Shown here: piece after piece, positions 50,203 through 61,081 of the stretch | Numbering within the stretch: the stretch's first letter is position 1 | Layout of the letters: each line of letters starts with the position of its first letter | Source: Camarhynchus parvulus | Taxonomy: Eukaryota > Chordata > Aves > Passeriformes > Thraupidae | Length of the DNA: 64,000 bases | Assembly: GCF_901933205.1 (NCBI RefSeq) | Contig: NC_044574.1 | Coordinates: forward strand, 20,879,733 to 20,943,732 | Direction: 5' to 3' | Position numbers and translations under genes: made by a program | The notes under the pieces: generated by a model | Database searches by the model: none | What the model saw: the letters and a program-made list of their open reading frames with translations, nothing else | Told to the model about the DNA's origin: nothing

Positions 50203-51837
50203 TGTCACATTTTCTGTTTAATAAAATCCATAGTATTGACTTTGGCATATGGTCTCATTCACAACACAATTCAGGCAGAGGTATCTCTTATAATCAGATC
50301 ATAGCACCATCAGAAGTCTCAAATATTGTCTCAGTCTCATGTCAGGAATTTTGTTCTCAGCTAACAAGGATTTGTGAACCAGAATTTTGCCATTGGTGTT
50401 TATTGAACTAAAACAGATTCCGTGTTTATGGTATATTATGCCAGAATGAAGAAAGAAGAGATAGAACTGAGTTTACTAAACACATCCATTTTAAGTATAA
50501 TGACAAGATTGGCTGATTTAACTCTTATTTTAAACCTTGTTAATGTCTTAATTGGTAAATATGAATGATTTGCTGGCTATGGTGAAACTGGGCCACCAAA
50601 AGCCTGAAGAAATCAAAGTCTTCATTAGAAAATAAAACAGAATAAAGAAACAGAATAAAGAAAGCCTTTTTCCTTGCAGATATAAGAGATAATAATTAAA
50701 AGGTACTCATTAAAAGGAAGCCCGTAAATGATACATCATTTACATCAATCAATCAACCAAAACTCAAGCAACCAAAATGTTCCTTTTATAAACTACTCTA
50801 TGTTAAACAAAAAGGAAATAAAAGAAGGTCCAAACAACTACTTTGTTTTTAAATGCTGTTTTTCTCTAATTTGAGCAAACAAAGAAGGAGAGAATTAGGA
50901 TTTTAGGAATTTCTCAGTGGATTGTGAAGCTTAATAACTAGGCTGAAACAGCATGGTGTTTGGCAGATGTTACTATCGGGGAATGGAAAGGCTTAAACAA
51001 AAGATGTCCGTGCAGCCTCGTAAAGTTGAAGATGTTAATCCAGGATCTCCCACTGAGTTTTGCTATAGATTGTTGCATATAGAAAACATAAATTATCCTT
51101 ATACACTATTTTCTAGTTTTGGATTGAGAAGATAGCTGTAGTTTCCAGGAAGTCAGCAAAAATGGACTTTTCCCCTGAACTACCCACCTGCACTCAAAGA
51201 TGTCAGAGAATTATAAACTACTCTGAATAATAAACTTTACCTCTATGCATGCCCAGCATAAGAAGGCAACAGAATATATTTTTCGCCTCTTTATATCATC
51301 TATGGAAAGTCACAGAGTAGATAATGCTCAACTGCAAGAATAGTAATTGTGTTTGTTCACAAAGTAAGAGTAGTCTCTATGTATTCTCCTTGAGCATCTG
51401 TTCAAGAAAGGCCAGAAGCAATTCTTTCATTAATCACTGAATGTCATGTGCAATAAATCTACCTCAACTCAGCATGATATAGTTTTTCCAAGTACTCAGT
51501 TCATTTGTAAATGTTATGGGTATGTCAGTCCAATGTGGGTTAGCCCTTTTCTTCGTCCTGCTGCTCAAGTTTATTCAACTCTGACAGAGTTGCCAGGACA
51601 CTACCAAGATATTGTTAGCAAACTAATTAGTGGTGAATGTGCTATGCTTACATACCAGTAACTATTTTGTAGATGTACAAAATGCAATATAGATATACAA
51701 AATGTAATCTGCCATCTACAATTTGGCATCTGTAAAAAAAATGATCATTTGCATTTTTTTGTCTCATTTTTACTTTTTTTTCATTTCTAGATACAATTAG
51801 AAAAAATATGGAACAATATGGAATAGTCTATACTGAG
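50203..51837. other. Unique non-coding sequence
   Basis: No gene recognised. Open frames of 60-71 codons show no known domain. Confidence 0.45.
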
Positions 51838-53080
51838 TGCCATCACACAGCACTTAGAGAATGGCCAGGGTATCAGACCCAGCCAGTAGGGGTTTAGGAG
51901 GGGTAGGTCGTGTTTGACCAACCTGATGTCCTTTTATGACCTGGTGACCCACGTGGTGGATGCAGGAAAGGCTGTGGATGTTGTTTATTTGGACTTCAGC
52001 AAGGCCTTTGACACTGTCTCCCACAGCACACTCCTGGAAAAGCTGGCAGCCCATGGCTTGGACAGGAGCACTCTGTGCTGGGCTAGGAACTGGCTGGATG
52101 GCCAGAGTGGCGAACAGTGCTGCATCAGTTGGGGCCAGTCACTAGGGGTGTCCCTCAGGGGTCTGTGCTGGGGCCATTTCTGTTCGATGTCTTTATTGAT
52201 GACATGGATGAGGGGACTGAGTCTTTCATTGTAAATTTGCAGATGACACTAAGCTGGGAGTGTGCATCGACCTGTTGGAGGGTAGGAGGGCTCTGCAGAG
52301 AGACCTGGAACGGTTGGATGGATGAGCAGAGTCCAATAAGATGAAGTTTAATAAGTCCGAGTCCTGCCACAATAACGCCCTGCAGCACTCTAGGCTGGGG
52401 ACGGTGTGGCTGGACAGTGCCCAGGCAGAAAGGGACCTGGGGGTACTGGTGACAGCAGGCTGAACATGAGCCAGCAGGGAGCCCTGGTGGCCAAGAAGGC
52501 CAAGGGCATCCTGGCCTGGATCAGAAACAGAGTGGCCAGCAGGAGCTGGGAGGTCATTCTTCCCTTGTACTTGAAACTGGTGAGGCCACACCTTGAGTGC
52601 TTTGTCCACTTCTGGCCCCTCAGTTTTGGAGGGATGTTGGGATGCTGGAACATGTCCAGAGGAGGTAACGAGGCTGGAGAGGGGCTTGGAACACAAACGC
52701 TGTGAGGAAAGACTGAGGGAGCTGGGGGTGTTTAGCCTGGAGAAAAGGAGACTCAGGGGTGACCTTATCACTCTCTACAACTCCCTGAAAGGTGGTTGTG
52801 GTCAGGTGGGGTTGGTCTCTTTCTCCAAGCAGCAGCTGACAGAACGAGAGGACAAGCTGCCCAAGGGAAGTTTAGGTTGGATATTAGGAAAATGTTTTTC
52901 ACAGAAAGAGTCATAAAGTACTGGAATGACCTGCTCGGGGAGATGGTGGAGTCACCATCCTTGGATGCATTTAAAAAAAGACTGGATGTGGCACTCAGTG
53001 CCATGGTTTAGTTGAGGTGTTAGGGCTGGGTTGGACTTGATGACCTTTAAGGTCCCTTCCAACCTTGTGATTCTGTAAAT
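51838..53080 (+). mobile_element. CR1 LINE, ~1.24 kb with reverse-transcriptase core
   Basis: This is the longest CR1 copy here. Landmarks in order are 'TNLMSFYD' (~51917-51940), 'DFSKAFDTVSH' (~51991-52023), [11 protein letters not shown] (52144-52176), the catalytic FADD (within 52236-52258), 'LNMSQQ' (~52462-52479), 'VRPHLE' (~52581-52598) and '[19 protein letters not shown]' (~52713-52769). The 3' end is 'GGTCCCTTCCAACCTTGTGATTCTG'. The element's role was target-primed reverse transcription of its own RNA. Frameshifts fall between 52090 and 52145, around 52235, and beyond 52260. The endonuclease and ORF1 are missing through 5' truncation, so it is inactive. An antisense frame of 181 codons (52226-52771) is a shadow. 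Confidence 0.95.
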
Positions 53081-56000
53081 ATCTTGTATTTTGAGCATAA
53101 GGGCTATGAAAAGTATAAAAGAATTGTCATGTTTTCCAGAATGGTAAGTGCAACAGATGAATAACTGAAATGAGCAAGGTAGCATAGGACAAGAATTTCT
53201 CTTTCATTCCTGATTTTCAATACCCCTGTGCTGAATTCAGTGAATAATTAGCAAGTGTTGAACTTCATGGTACCAAACCACAACAAAAAGGAATTAATAA
53301 AGCTGTCTGGGAGTTACAATACATTTTAAAGGACAGAACTTCAATTACAGACTTCAGATTATTAACCCAGTCACAGCACAAACAATTTGATTAAGTTATA
53401 GGTATCATATAACTGCAATACAATATTCAAACAGATGAAAAAGCTATGATCAGTAGATTAATCTCTTGTTCTTCTCCACAGCTAAAGAGGGAGGCCTTAT
53501 ACTGCCAAATCCCTAAGGACCATAAGTTTGAACATGACGTTTTTCTGACCAGAAACTAAAGATTCCCAGGGGACAGCTTTGACTCCTGGAAAATCTACAC
53601 TGTAATACAGTTGAGGTCAGGAAGTTACCCCTGATTATCACAGGTTACCTAATCAACTGGATTTAGAAATTTTATGATAACACAATAAAGGAAAATTAGG
53701 AATTCTGAACAGAATTGGTCAATTTACAATGCAGATTTTGTTTCCTGATTAAAAAGTGATAATGAATTTTTTGGAATTCTATTAGGCATTTTCTGAGATG
53801 TGTATAATAATGGGAATAAATGAAGAACAGATGATGATTTCCAAATAGAAAATAATAGAACTGGAATCAACTGTTCTGAGTTTTACAGATGTCCCTATAA
53901 TGCTAATCTGTGAGGTGTACTGAGAAATTTTGATGTCTTCAATGATTTCTTAGTTTCTAAGGAGGCAGAAAATCTTATTAATCTGGGTGACAAGGGAATG
54001 GTTTGATAAGGACCTCTGTGCCTTCTCTTGGTAAGTTCAACTTCATTCTTTTGTGAGGAAGTCTGAAGAAATTTTAGTAATCAATTTTAGAAGTAATTTC
54101 ATGACCTGCACATATTCTATTTAAGTAAAAGCAGACAGGCAAAAAAACCCAAAAATACGCCAAAGAAATATGGGGGTGAGAAAAAAATCCCATAAAGATC
54201 TTGTAAGAAAAATATTCTAATAGTCTTTGCTGAGTGTAAGGAATCTACACACATTCATCAAAAAGATTCTGAATTATGTACTTTTATATTCTGATATCTA
54301 CATAGAATATAATGGGTGGTAACTGATAACTTTGTGGCAAAAACTTCTAATGTGTGCTATCTTTGTAATTAGAATTTACCTCAATTTGGTAGAATAGAGT
54401 TTGTTTTGTAAATGTCAAGTATGTTGCATTAATCCCTAGGAAAATAATTAGAATATATTTAGTAACTGGTAAAGAAATTGAATATTGAGTCAATATTTTC
54501 AGAATAGTTGGAGTTTAATTTTGTATTCAAATATTGAAATATTGTTTAAAATGCTGGCTTATGTTTGTTTATCATTGCATACAAAAAAATATGAGATACT
54601 TCAGCTGTCTACATCTGATTTGAAACTTACAATAATAATCCAGACTTACAACTACTATGAAGGAGTTCTCAAAAGAGATTTTTAAAAAGTATAGAGTATT
54701 GAAAAAAGACAGAATAACATCTAATGTTATGGATATTATAAAATCTTGAACTATTACAACTGTTAATAACTTGATGTTCCAGCACCATGCCTACATTATA
54801 TTTTGAAGAGCTGTTGATGGTTAAGAAAATATGATGACAAAATTTATTTGCAGTTGGTTTGGCTTTAACTTAAATAACTGATCCCTCAACTGAAAATTAC
54901 TTTTTTTTTTGTTGTTGTTGCTGTTGTTTTTGTTTTTAAATTCACAGGCTATTAGAGAATTAGATGGGGTGTCATTAAGCATTATAGTAGTGACTAAAAT
55001 ACATTAATAATTTCAATATTTTCATGATTTTACTTTGTGTTTCAGAGTAAAATGACAGCATAAGAAGGACAAATTCAAATGCAATTTAAGTGATATAATA
55101 AGATATTTCTTATCACTGTCAAACTAGACTTCTGCAATAAAAATTTTCTCCTCCTATTCTTCAAAAGCTCCATTCCCAAATTACAAGGTTGGTTTTTTTC
55201 CTTGAAAAAGAGTAACTGAATGAATAAACCGAAAATGTTAATTTTAAGTTGAAATTGTATGTGTCCAAATTTTCCTCTGTTGCTGTCAATCTTGCTGGTA
55301 GGTTAGATTTCAAAACATTGACTATCATACTTGTCTGATGGCAATAGGTATGGATACAGTGTATACGTGTTATTAAGTGTATACATGTTATATATTTTGT
55401 TATTAATAACAAAAACCCCCACAACCACACTTATTACTGTTTGAATTGTGAAAGTCCTGAAATTTTCAGTAATATGCACTATATAAAATGTTATACTTCT
55501 AATAAAATGCACATTATATTTTGGTGATTAATCATTAGGACTCTTTTTAATCTATCTCTTCATAACAACGCCCATGGTTTGGTCATCTTTTAGTCGATAT
55601 ATGTCTGTTTTGCATTGTGTCTACTCAAATATGAAATAAATGCAAATAATTTATAAACTGATCTTTGAATCTGTATTTAATCCTTGTTTTATGGCTTAGA
55701 TTGTAGCTTCTATGCTTCTGGAAACAGCTTTCACAGAGTTATTAACAAACCAACTCATAGAGAAATATTCAGGCTCTTGTGGTTATTGAAAATGAAAAAA
55801 AGCCAAAACACTGAAACAGAGAAAAATTGCTCACCGTGTTTTACTGACCTCATTCCCTTTCAGAATGCCTCAGGCAGATGGTATGCATAGATATGCATTA
55901 TCTGGTTTTGTCCAAATGAATTTCTTGATTGCAGGCAAAAATCTTTATCCTTGAACTTATGTCAGAGACAGGAAGATATTTTCTGAGTAAGCTCAGAACC

Positions 56001-59000
56001 CCATTGAAGGCAAATTGAAACAGCGAAATAGCATAGTTTTATGGCAGGAGGACTTAGGTAAAGAAAAGGCTGGTGATGGGAAAGACGCCTCAGACTGGAA
56101 ATAGTCTCTTACCTATAGCTTTCAATTGATAAATCTTGATCTCATTTTTGGTAGGATCCTAATAACATAAGTCCTGTCTTTCCAATGCTTCAGACCTCCC
56201 AAAACATAAGAAATAAATTATAATACAACATTATTGATACCTCCAGAAACTAAACCTTAAATATTTATTTTCTAAGAAGACATTTATTGGAAGGAAGGAA
56301 GTGAGCTAGTGACAAAGTATAGGGATAAAAGATATAATATAATGAGGATATGATTTTATCCAAGTATTTAACTCATCTTTTTTTAACTTTGCTATTACTT
56401 TTGGTGAGCTTTTTTCTTTTGAAACAGTTAGCAGCACCATTGTCTATGCACTTTTTCTTTAAATTATATATATCATTCATACTGAGCCATGTCACTGTTT
56501 ACAAACTTGAAAGGCAGAACTATTTTATTTGCATAATTATTTTTTATTTTCCTTCTGGATCCTGAATCATTTTTAATTTTCTTTGTGTCTTCAGGCTCTT
56601 TATGAGAACTAGAAATACACTTCTAGTGAAAACTGAGATTTGGATACTGTTGATTTTCTTCAAGCGCTGGAGTATGCGACAAATATCCAAAATTACTATA
56701 TTTGTAAAGAACAGCAAGAGTCGACAACACTGAGAGCAGAATCTTGTGCTTGGGTTTTCTTCTATTGTGTCAGATAAATGGAAGAATTTAAAAAAAGAGG
56801 CAACATAATATCTTAGTTCTGGCTGGTATGCCCTTCCTAAAACTGAACAGAATAGATCAAACATTTCAGGAACATGAGATGAAAATTTCCCTAGACTTGA
56901 AAATACTTTTAGGAAGACCCTGACGAGTGCCAGAGTGCTGCTGAGCGGATGTAGTTAGCATGGACTCCAAAGACATTCCAGCTGCTGCACTACAGAGTTA
57001 TGTAGGCTATTTACTTTTTATAGAAGCAAAGTAAAGGAACAAGCAGGATGTGGTGCACTGCAACAGTTATGGTGGATGTTGTACTAAAAAACATTTAAAC
57101 TATCCCATGATTTGTTACATTAGATTATAACTGGAGGCAAGCTTCCACTATGCTTCCTTTGCCACATGAGGGAAAAAAAATGGTATAAAGACAATATTTT
57201 GGGTGTGCCTCAAATATTACTCAGAGGTGCACTAGAGATTCAGAGCATATAAGTGGGAAGCTGTTGTGAAACAGTGAATATATTGGCATACAGAAAAAGT
57301 GACAGTTTGCATCTTTCTTAAATAGGGTGAGGAAAAAAATTAAATTTTTAACAGTGTTTCAATTAAAATGGATTAATTTTTTTCTTTCACATTTGAAAGA
57401 GTCCCCAAGACCTTTGATCTTCCATCAACATCTTACAGATGCTATTTTATGGCAACCTGGTGGTCTGTTTCTCAAGACAAGGCATAGTCTGAGTATGTGT
57501 GAAGAGGAATATGAATGGCTGTATACTTCTCTTCATAGTCTGGAAATTATTCCCAGACACAGTTTTTCTTGCCTCAGAATCCTTTCTGATGCCTGCAGGT
57601 GAATCCAGATTCTTCTGTTTCAGAAAATCTTACCCTGATATCCTGCCTGATTTTTTTGTGTTTATGTTCCAAACTATTAAGTGCACATAAAAATGGCAAA
57701 ATAGCTGGATAGATGTTATCTGTGTTAAAAATTCATTACTCATTCCTCAGAGACCTTGAAAAAATTGAATAAAACTGTTACACTTTTCATTCTTGTTTTC
57801 ATTTTTAAACCTTAAGTTGATACACTCACTAATATATGGGTTATCTCTTCCTATTCTGTAACTGTAAAGCATACAATACATTTAGTACAAGGTTTATCTA
57901 CATACTTCTACAATACTGCAATATTCACTACATTCTATACAATATGTGGTTGGTTTGATTCATTGCTTGGTATAATGTGAGTTAACTTGGGACACATTCA
58001 GACACAATTTTTTTTATCTGGCAACAAATATGTCCTTTTTGATTAAATTGTGCTAATAGTTCCCACTAATACTTTGTTTTCTTGGGTTCACATTGCTATC
58101 ATCATTTAGGCTGACATTTACAATATGGCCTATATGGCTTGTAACTTAATAAAATTATTTAATAGGTTTCATTTTACTAGATTCAATTATTATAATCTCA
58201 CTAGAGTTTTAATACTTTTTTTTAAATTAGTTCAGGTCAATTGCATAGGAAGTAGAAGCCAGTAAATATAACAAAGAACATCTTCATTTAGAACTCCCCA
58301 ATTTTATTTTCTATTGCTTATTATTTCCATAATTTTTATTATTAACCTTTAAACTGAATAAAAATAATGTCACACAATAGGCAACTAATTTCTCTCTCTG
58401 TTCATTGCTAAACTATCTGTTATTTTTCACCAACTTAAATTTTATAGGTTAATTCAAACTTCCTTTGATAATAAAAAATATTTCCCCACATTTTTATGTA
58501 TAATTTTATACCAGTATAAGTTGGATTACAGGAGTGAATTTTAGTGCAAATAAGAATATTTCTTTGATTTAACTATGAGTTTGTTTGGATAGAGTGAAAA
58601 TGAAGTTACAAAGTGAACCTATTAAAATGAAGACAGGTCTTAAATATTGCATTAAAAAAGTACATAATGGGTGATATCTTTCAGAGTAGTAAACCCACAA
58701 ATCAAGATATTATCTGCAAAATGGCTTCAGTGTCTCCATTTCATTTGAATTTGAACCTTATCTCCCAGACAACACTGGATTGTTCCTTCAGGCAATAGGC
58801 ACAGGAAAACACAATTGCATTTTCAGTACAGGAATACCAAAATGTGTCATTGAAAAGCTGTTTAAAATATCTGTATTTGTTTTTAAACATAAAATGTTGT
58901 CTTCAGAATCAGACCTGGAGTGTTAACTATTATTTCTTCTCCAAAGGAAATGATTCTGTATTCTCCAGATAGTCCAAATTGTGAATTTGTGATGCAGTCG

Positions 59001-60507
59001 TGTGTACTAAATAGCTTCAAACATGAATGAGAGGAAGAAGAGCATGAGTTCAAGCAATTCACTGGTCCAGAAAGATCTGTATATGAAACACTTTAAGTGT
59101 AGATGTCTAACAGGCACTGCAATATCAGTGTTTGAGCATATTGTGTTTCAAATCAAGATACAAGTAATTCTCCAAAGTCAAATTAATTAGGGTTGAAATT
59201 AATAAATTAAATATTGTTACTGAAAAGCCACATTACTTGCTCTTTTTTTCCCCCTCATTCATCACTTTTACAAAGGTTGTGAACTGTACCTTTACCAAAC
59301 CTCACATGTGGGAGGAAACATTCTCTGCTCACATATGTCAAGGCATTACCAAGTCTGACCACACCTAGTCAGTCTCTCCAGGGCTTTCCGCAGCCCTGCC
59401 CATGGCCTAGAATCCCATTGCATCCTAGACCAACTCCAGCAGTCCCCACTCCAGTCATGCCATAGAAGTGCCCCATTCCTGAACTGTTATCTTGGTTTCC
59501 TCAGCCTGTTATGTTGCTTTTATCTGATGAGCACTGGACTCTCTAACAGGAGCTGTTTCTGTTCTCACCAGCTCTGTGCTCTCCTGTTTCCTGTCCCCTT
59601 CTCTTCCCACATTCCCCGGGACTAATCCAGCTCACTGTTCCCTGACACTGTGTGTATGAACACAGATTTACTTACAAATCCCAGCTGCATTCCTACTCCT
59701 CCCTGCTCCCAGGTCTCCTTTAAATCTGGGTTTTCTTTCTCTCATTTCAGTTCTCTGAAGTGGTGCAATGGAGGTCAAGCTAATGGCATGGCTAACAAGA
59801 AAACAAGAAGGCATTCATCAGAAATCTGAGAAAGAAGAAGCAGAACTCTGAGCGGTAGCTAACTCACCCAAGCCTGGTTTATGAAAGTTTTATTCACATT
59901 GTTTTCTTACTCAGAAAATTAGAGATAATGACCTATCTAGTGATTACTATGACTGACAATTATGTGTGCATCTTAAAAACAAGCAAAAAAGACAAAAAAA
60001 TTCCCCACCCTTCTGCCCCAAAACTGGAATGATGAACATATAGTTACTAGTAAATGGCATGATTTTCCCTCCACAGATTGATTTTACCAGCCTAGGAAGA
60101 CAATTTTTAGATCACTTCAAAAGCATTTTCACTCCACAGAAACCATTGCATATCATAGCTACCTCCATGAGAAGCAATTCTATCAATATGAGTATACTGC
60201 AGATTACACTTCAAATGATACATAAATCTCATGCCTGCCTTAAAATATATACAGTCCATCAATATGGATAAATATACTTTATTCTTTGCATTGTCCTTGT
60301 TTATAGTTATTTTTAAGTTCTAGAGACTTGGTATCCCAGCTGAAAGCTGCACAGCACCACCCTCTATAAAGCCCCAGCCCCTGCTTAGTAAGTTTATTTA
60401 AAAGGGGCTTAAGGCACTACTTTGCCCTGAGTTAGGGGCATAGGAGAAATGTGACATTGTTCTCAGAAGATTAAAAAACAAGCCTGCAAGCTTTATAAGA
60501 ACAGTGT
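53081..60507. other. Long unique non-coding sequence
   Basis: No gene is supported over 7.4 kb. A T/GTT-rich tract lies at 54901-54937. A 106-codon minus-strand frame (56544-56864) has no recognised domain. A GC-richer patch lies at 59330-59800. The segment 58660-58880 reads like many bird conserved non-coding elements, but that cannot be confirmed here. Confidence 0.45.
54901..54937. repeat. Poly-T / (GTT)n tract
   Basis: T10 is followed by several GTT units and T runs. Confidence 0.88.
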
Positions 60508-61081
60508 ATTAGCATAGAATTTCCTCACAGCAGCCCTCCCAGAGCTGTGCTGTGCATTGGCAGCTGGAAAGGTGCTGCTAGCACAGCAGTGGTTTGGGTG
60601 CTCCTGGGCAGGGCTGGCACAGCAGCAGAGCTGTCTCAGCCTTTCCCCCTCCCCATCAAGGGCTGGGAGTGGGCAAGAGCCTGGGAGGAGACACAGCCAG
60701 GCCAGCTGACCAGAACTGACCAAAGGGATATTCCACACCATGTGATGTCAGGTCTGATATTAAAGCTAAGAGAAGGAAAAGCAATGGAGGAGGGGCATTC
60801 ATTACTTACAGTGCTTGCCTTCCAAAGTAACTGCTGCACATTTTGAAGCTCTGCTTCCCAAGAAGTGGCTGAACATCACTTGAGAATGGGGAGTAGAGGA
60901 AAAGCATTTTTCCTCGCTGCTTATACATGCACAAACTTTAATTTTTGTTTCAGTAAACTATCTCAACCTAAGAGCTTCTTTCCATCTTATTTTCTCTCCC
61001 CTGTCCAGCTAGGAAGGGGAGTGGTAGAGCAGCTTAGTGGGCAGTCACCTGGTGGTCAGCAATGGTCAAATCATCACAATC
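60508..61081 (+). mobile_element. ERVL-type solo LTR
   Basis: A member of the same LTR family as 25429. It has 'TAGAATTTCCTCACAGCAG' at the start, 'GGAGGAGACACAGCCAGG', 'GGGATATTCCACACCATG', a decayed CRE-like TGATGTCA (60743-60750), a TATTAAAG box (near 60759-60766), 'CCAAAGTAACTGC' and 'GTAAACTATCTCAACC'. Its 3' end 'GGTCAGCAATGGTCAAATCATC' corresponds to the family terminus. The first 150 bases are GC-richer than in the other copies and partly diverged. No internal sequence is attached. Confidence 0.8.

Noticed and set aside
52226..52771. 181-codon minus-strand open frame
   Set aside because: It lies antisense to the CR1 reverse-transcriptase and C-terminal region; it is a shadow of the old ORF2.
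60547..60846. 99-codon frame rich in Ala, Glu and Gly
   Set aside because: Falls within the ERVL-type LTR; no coding function is expected.
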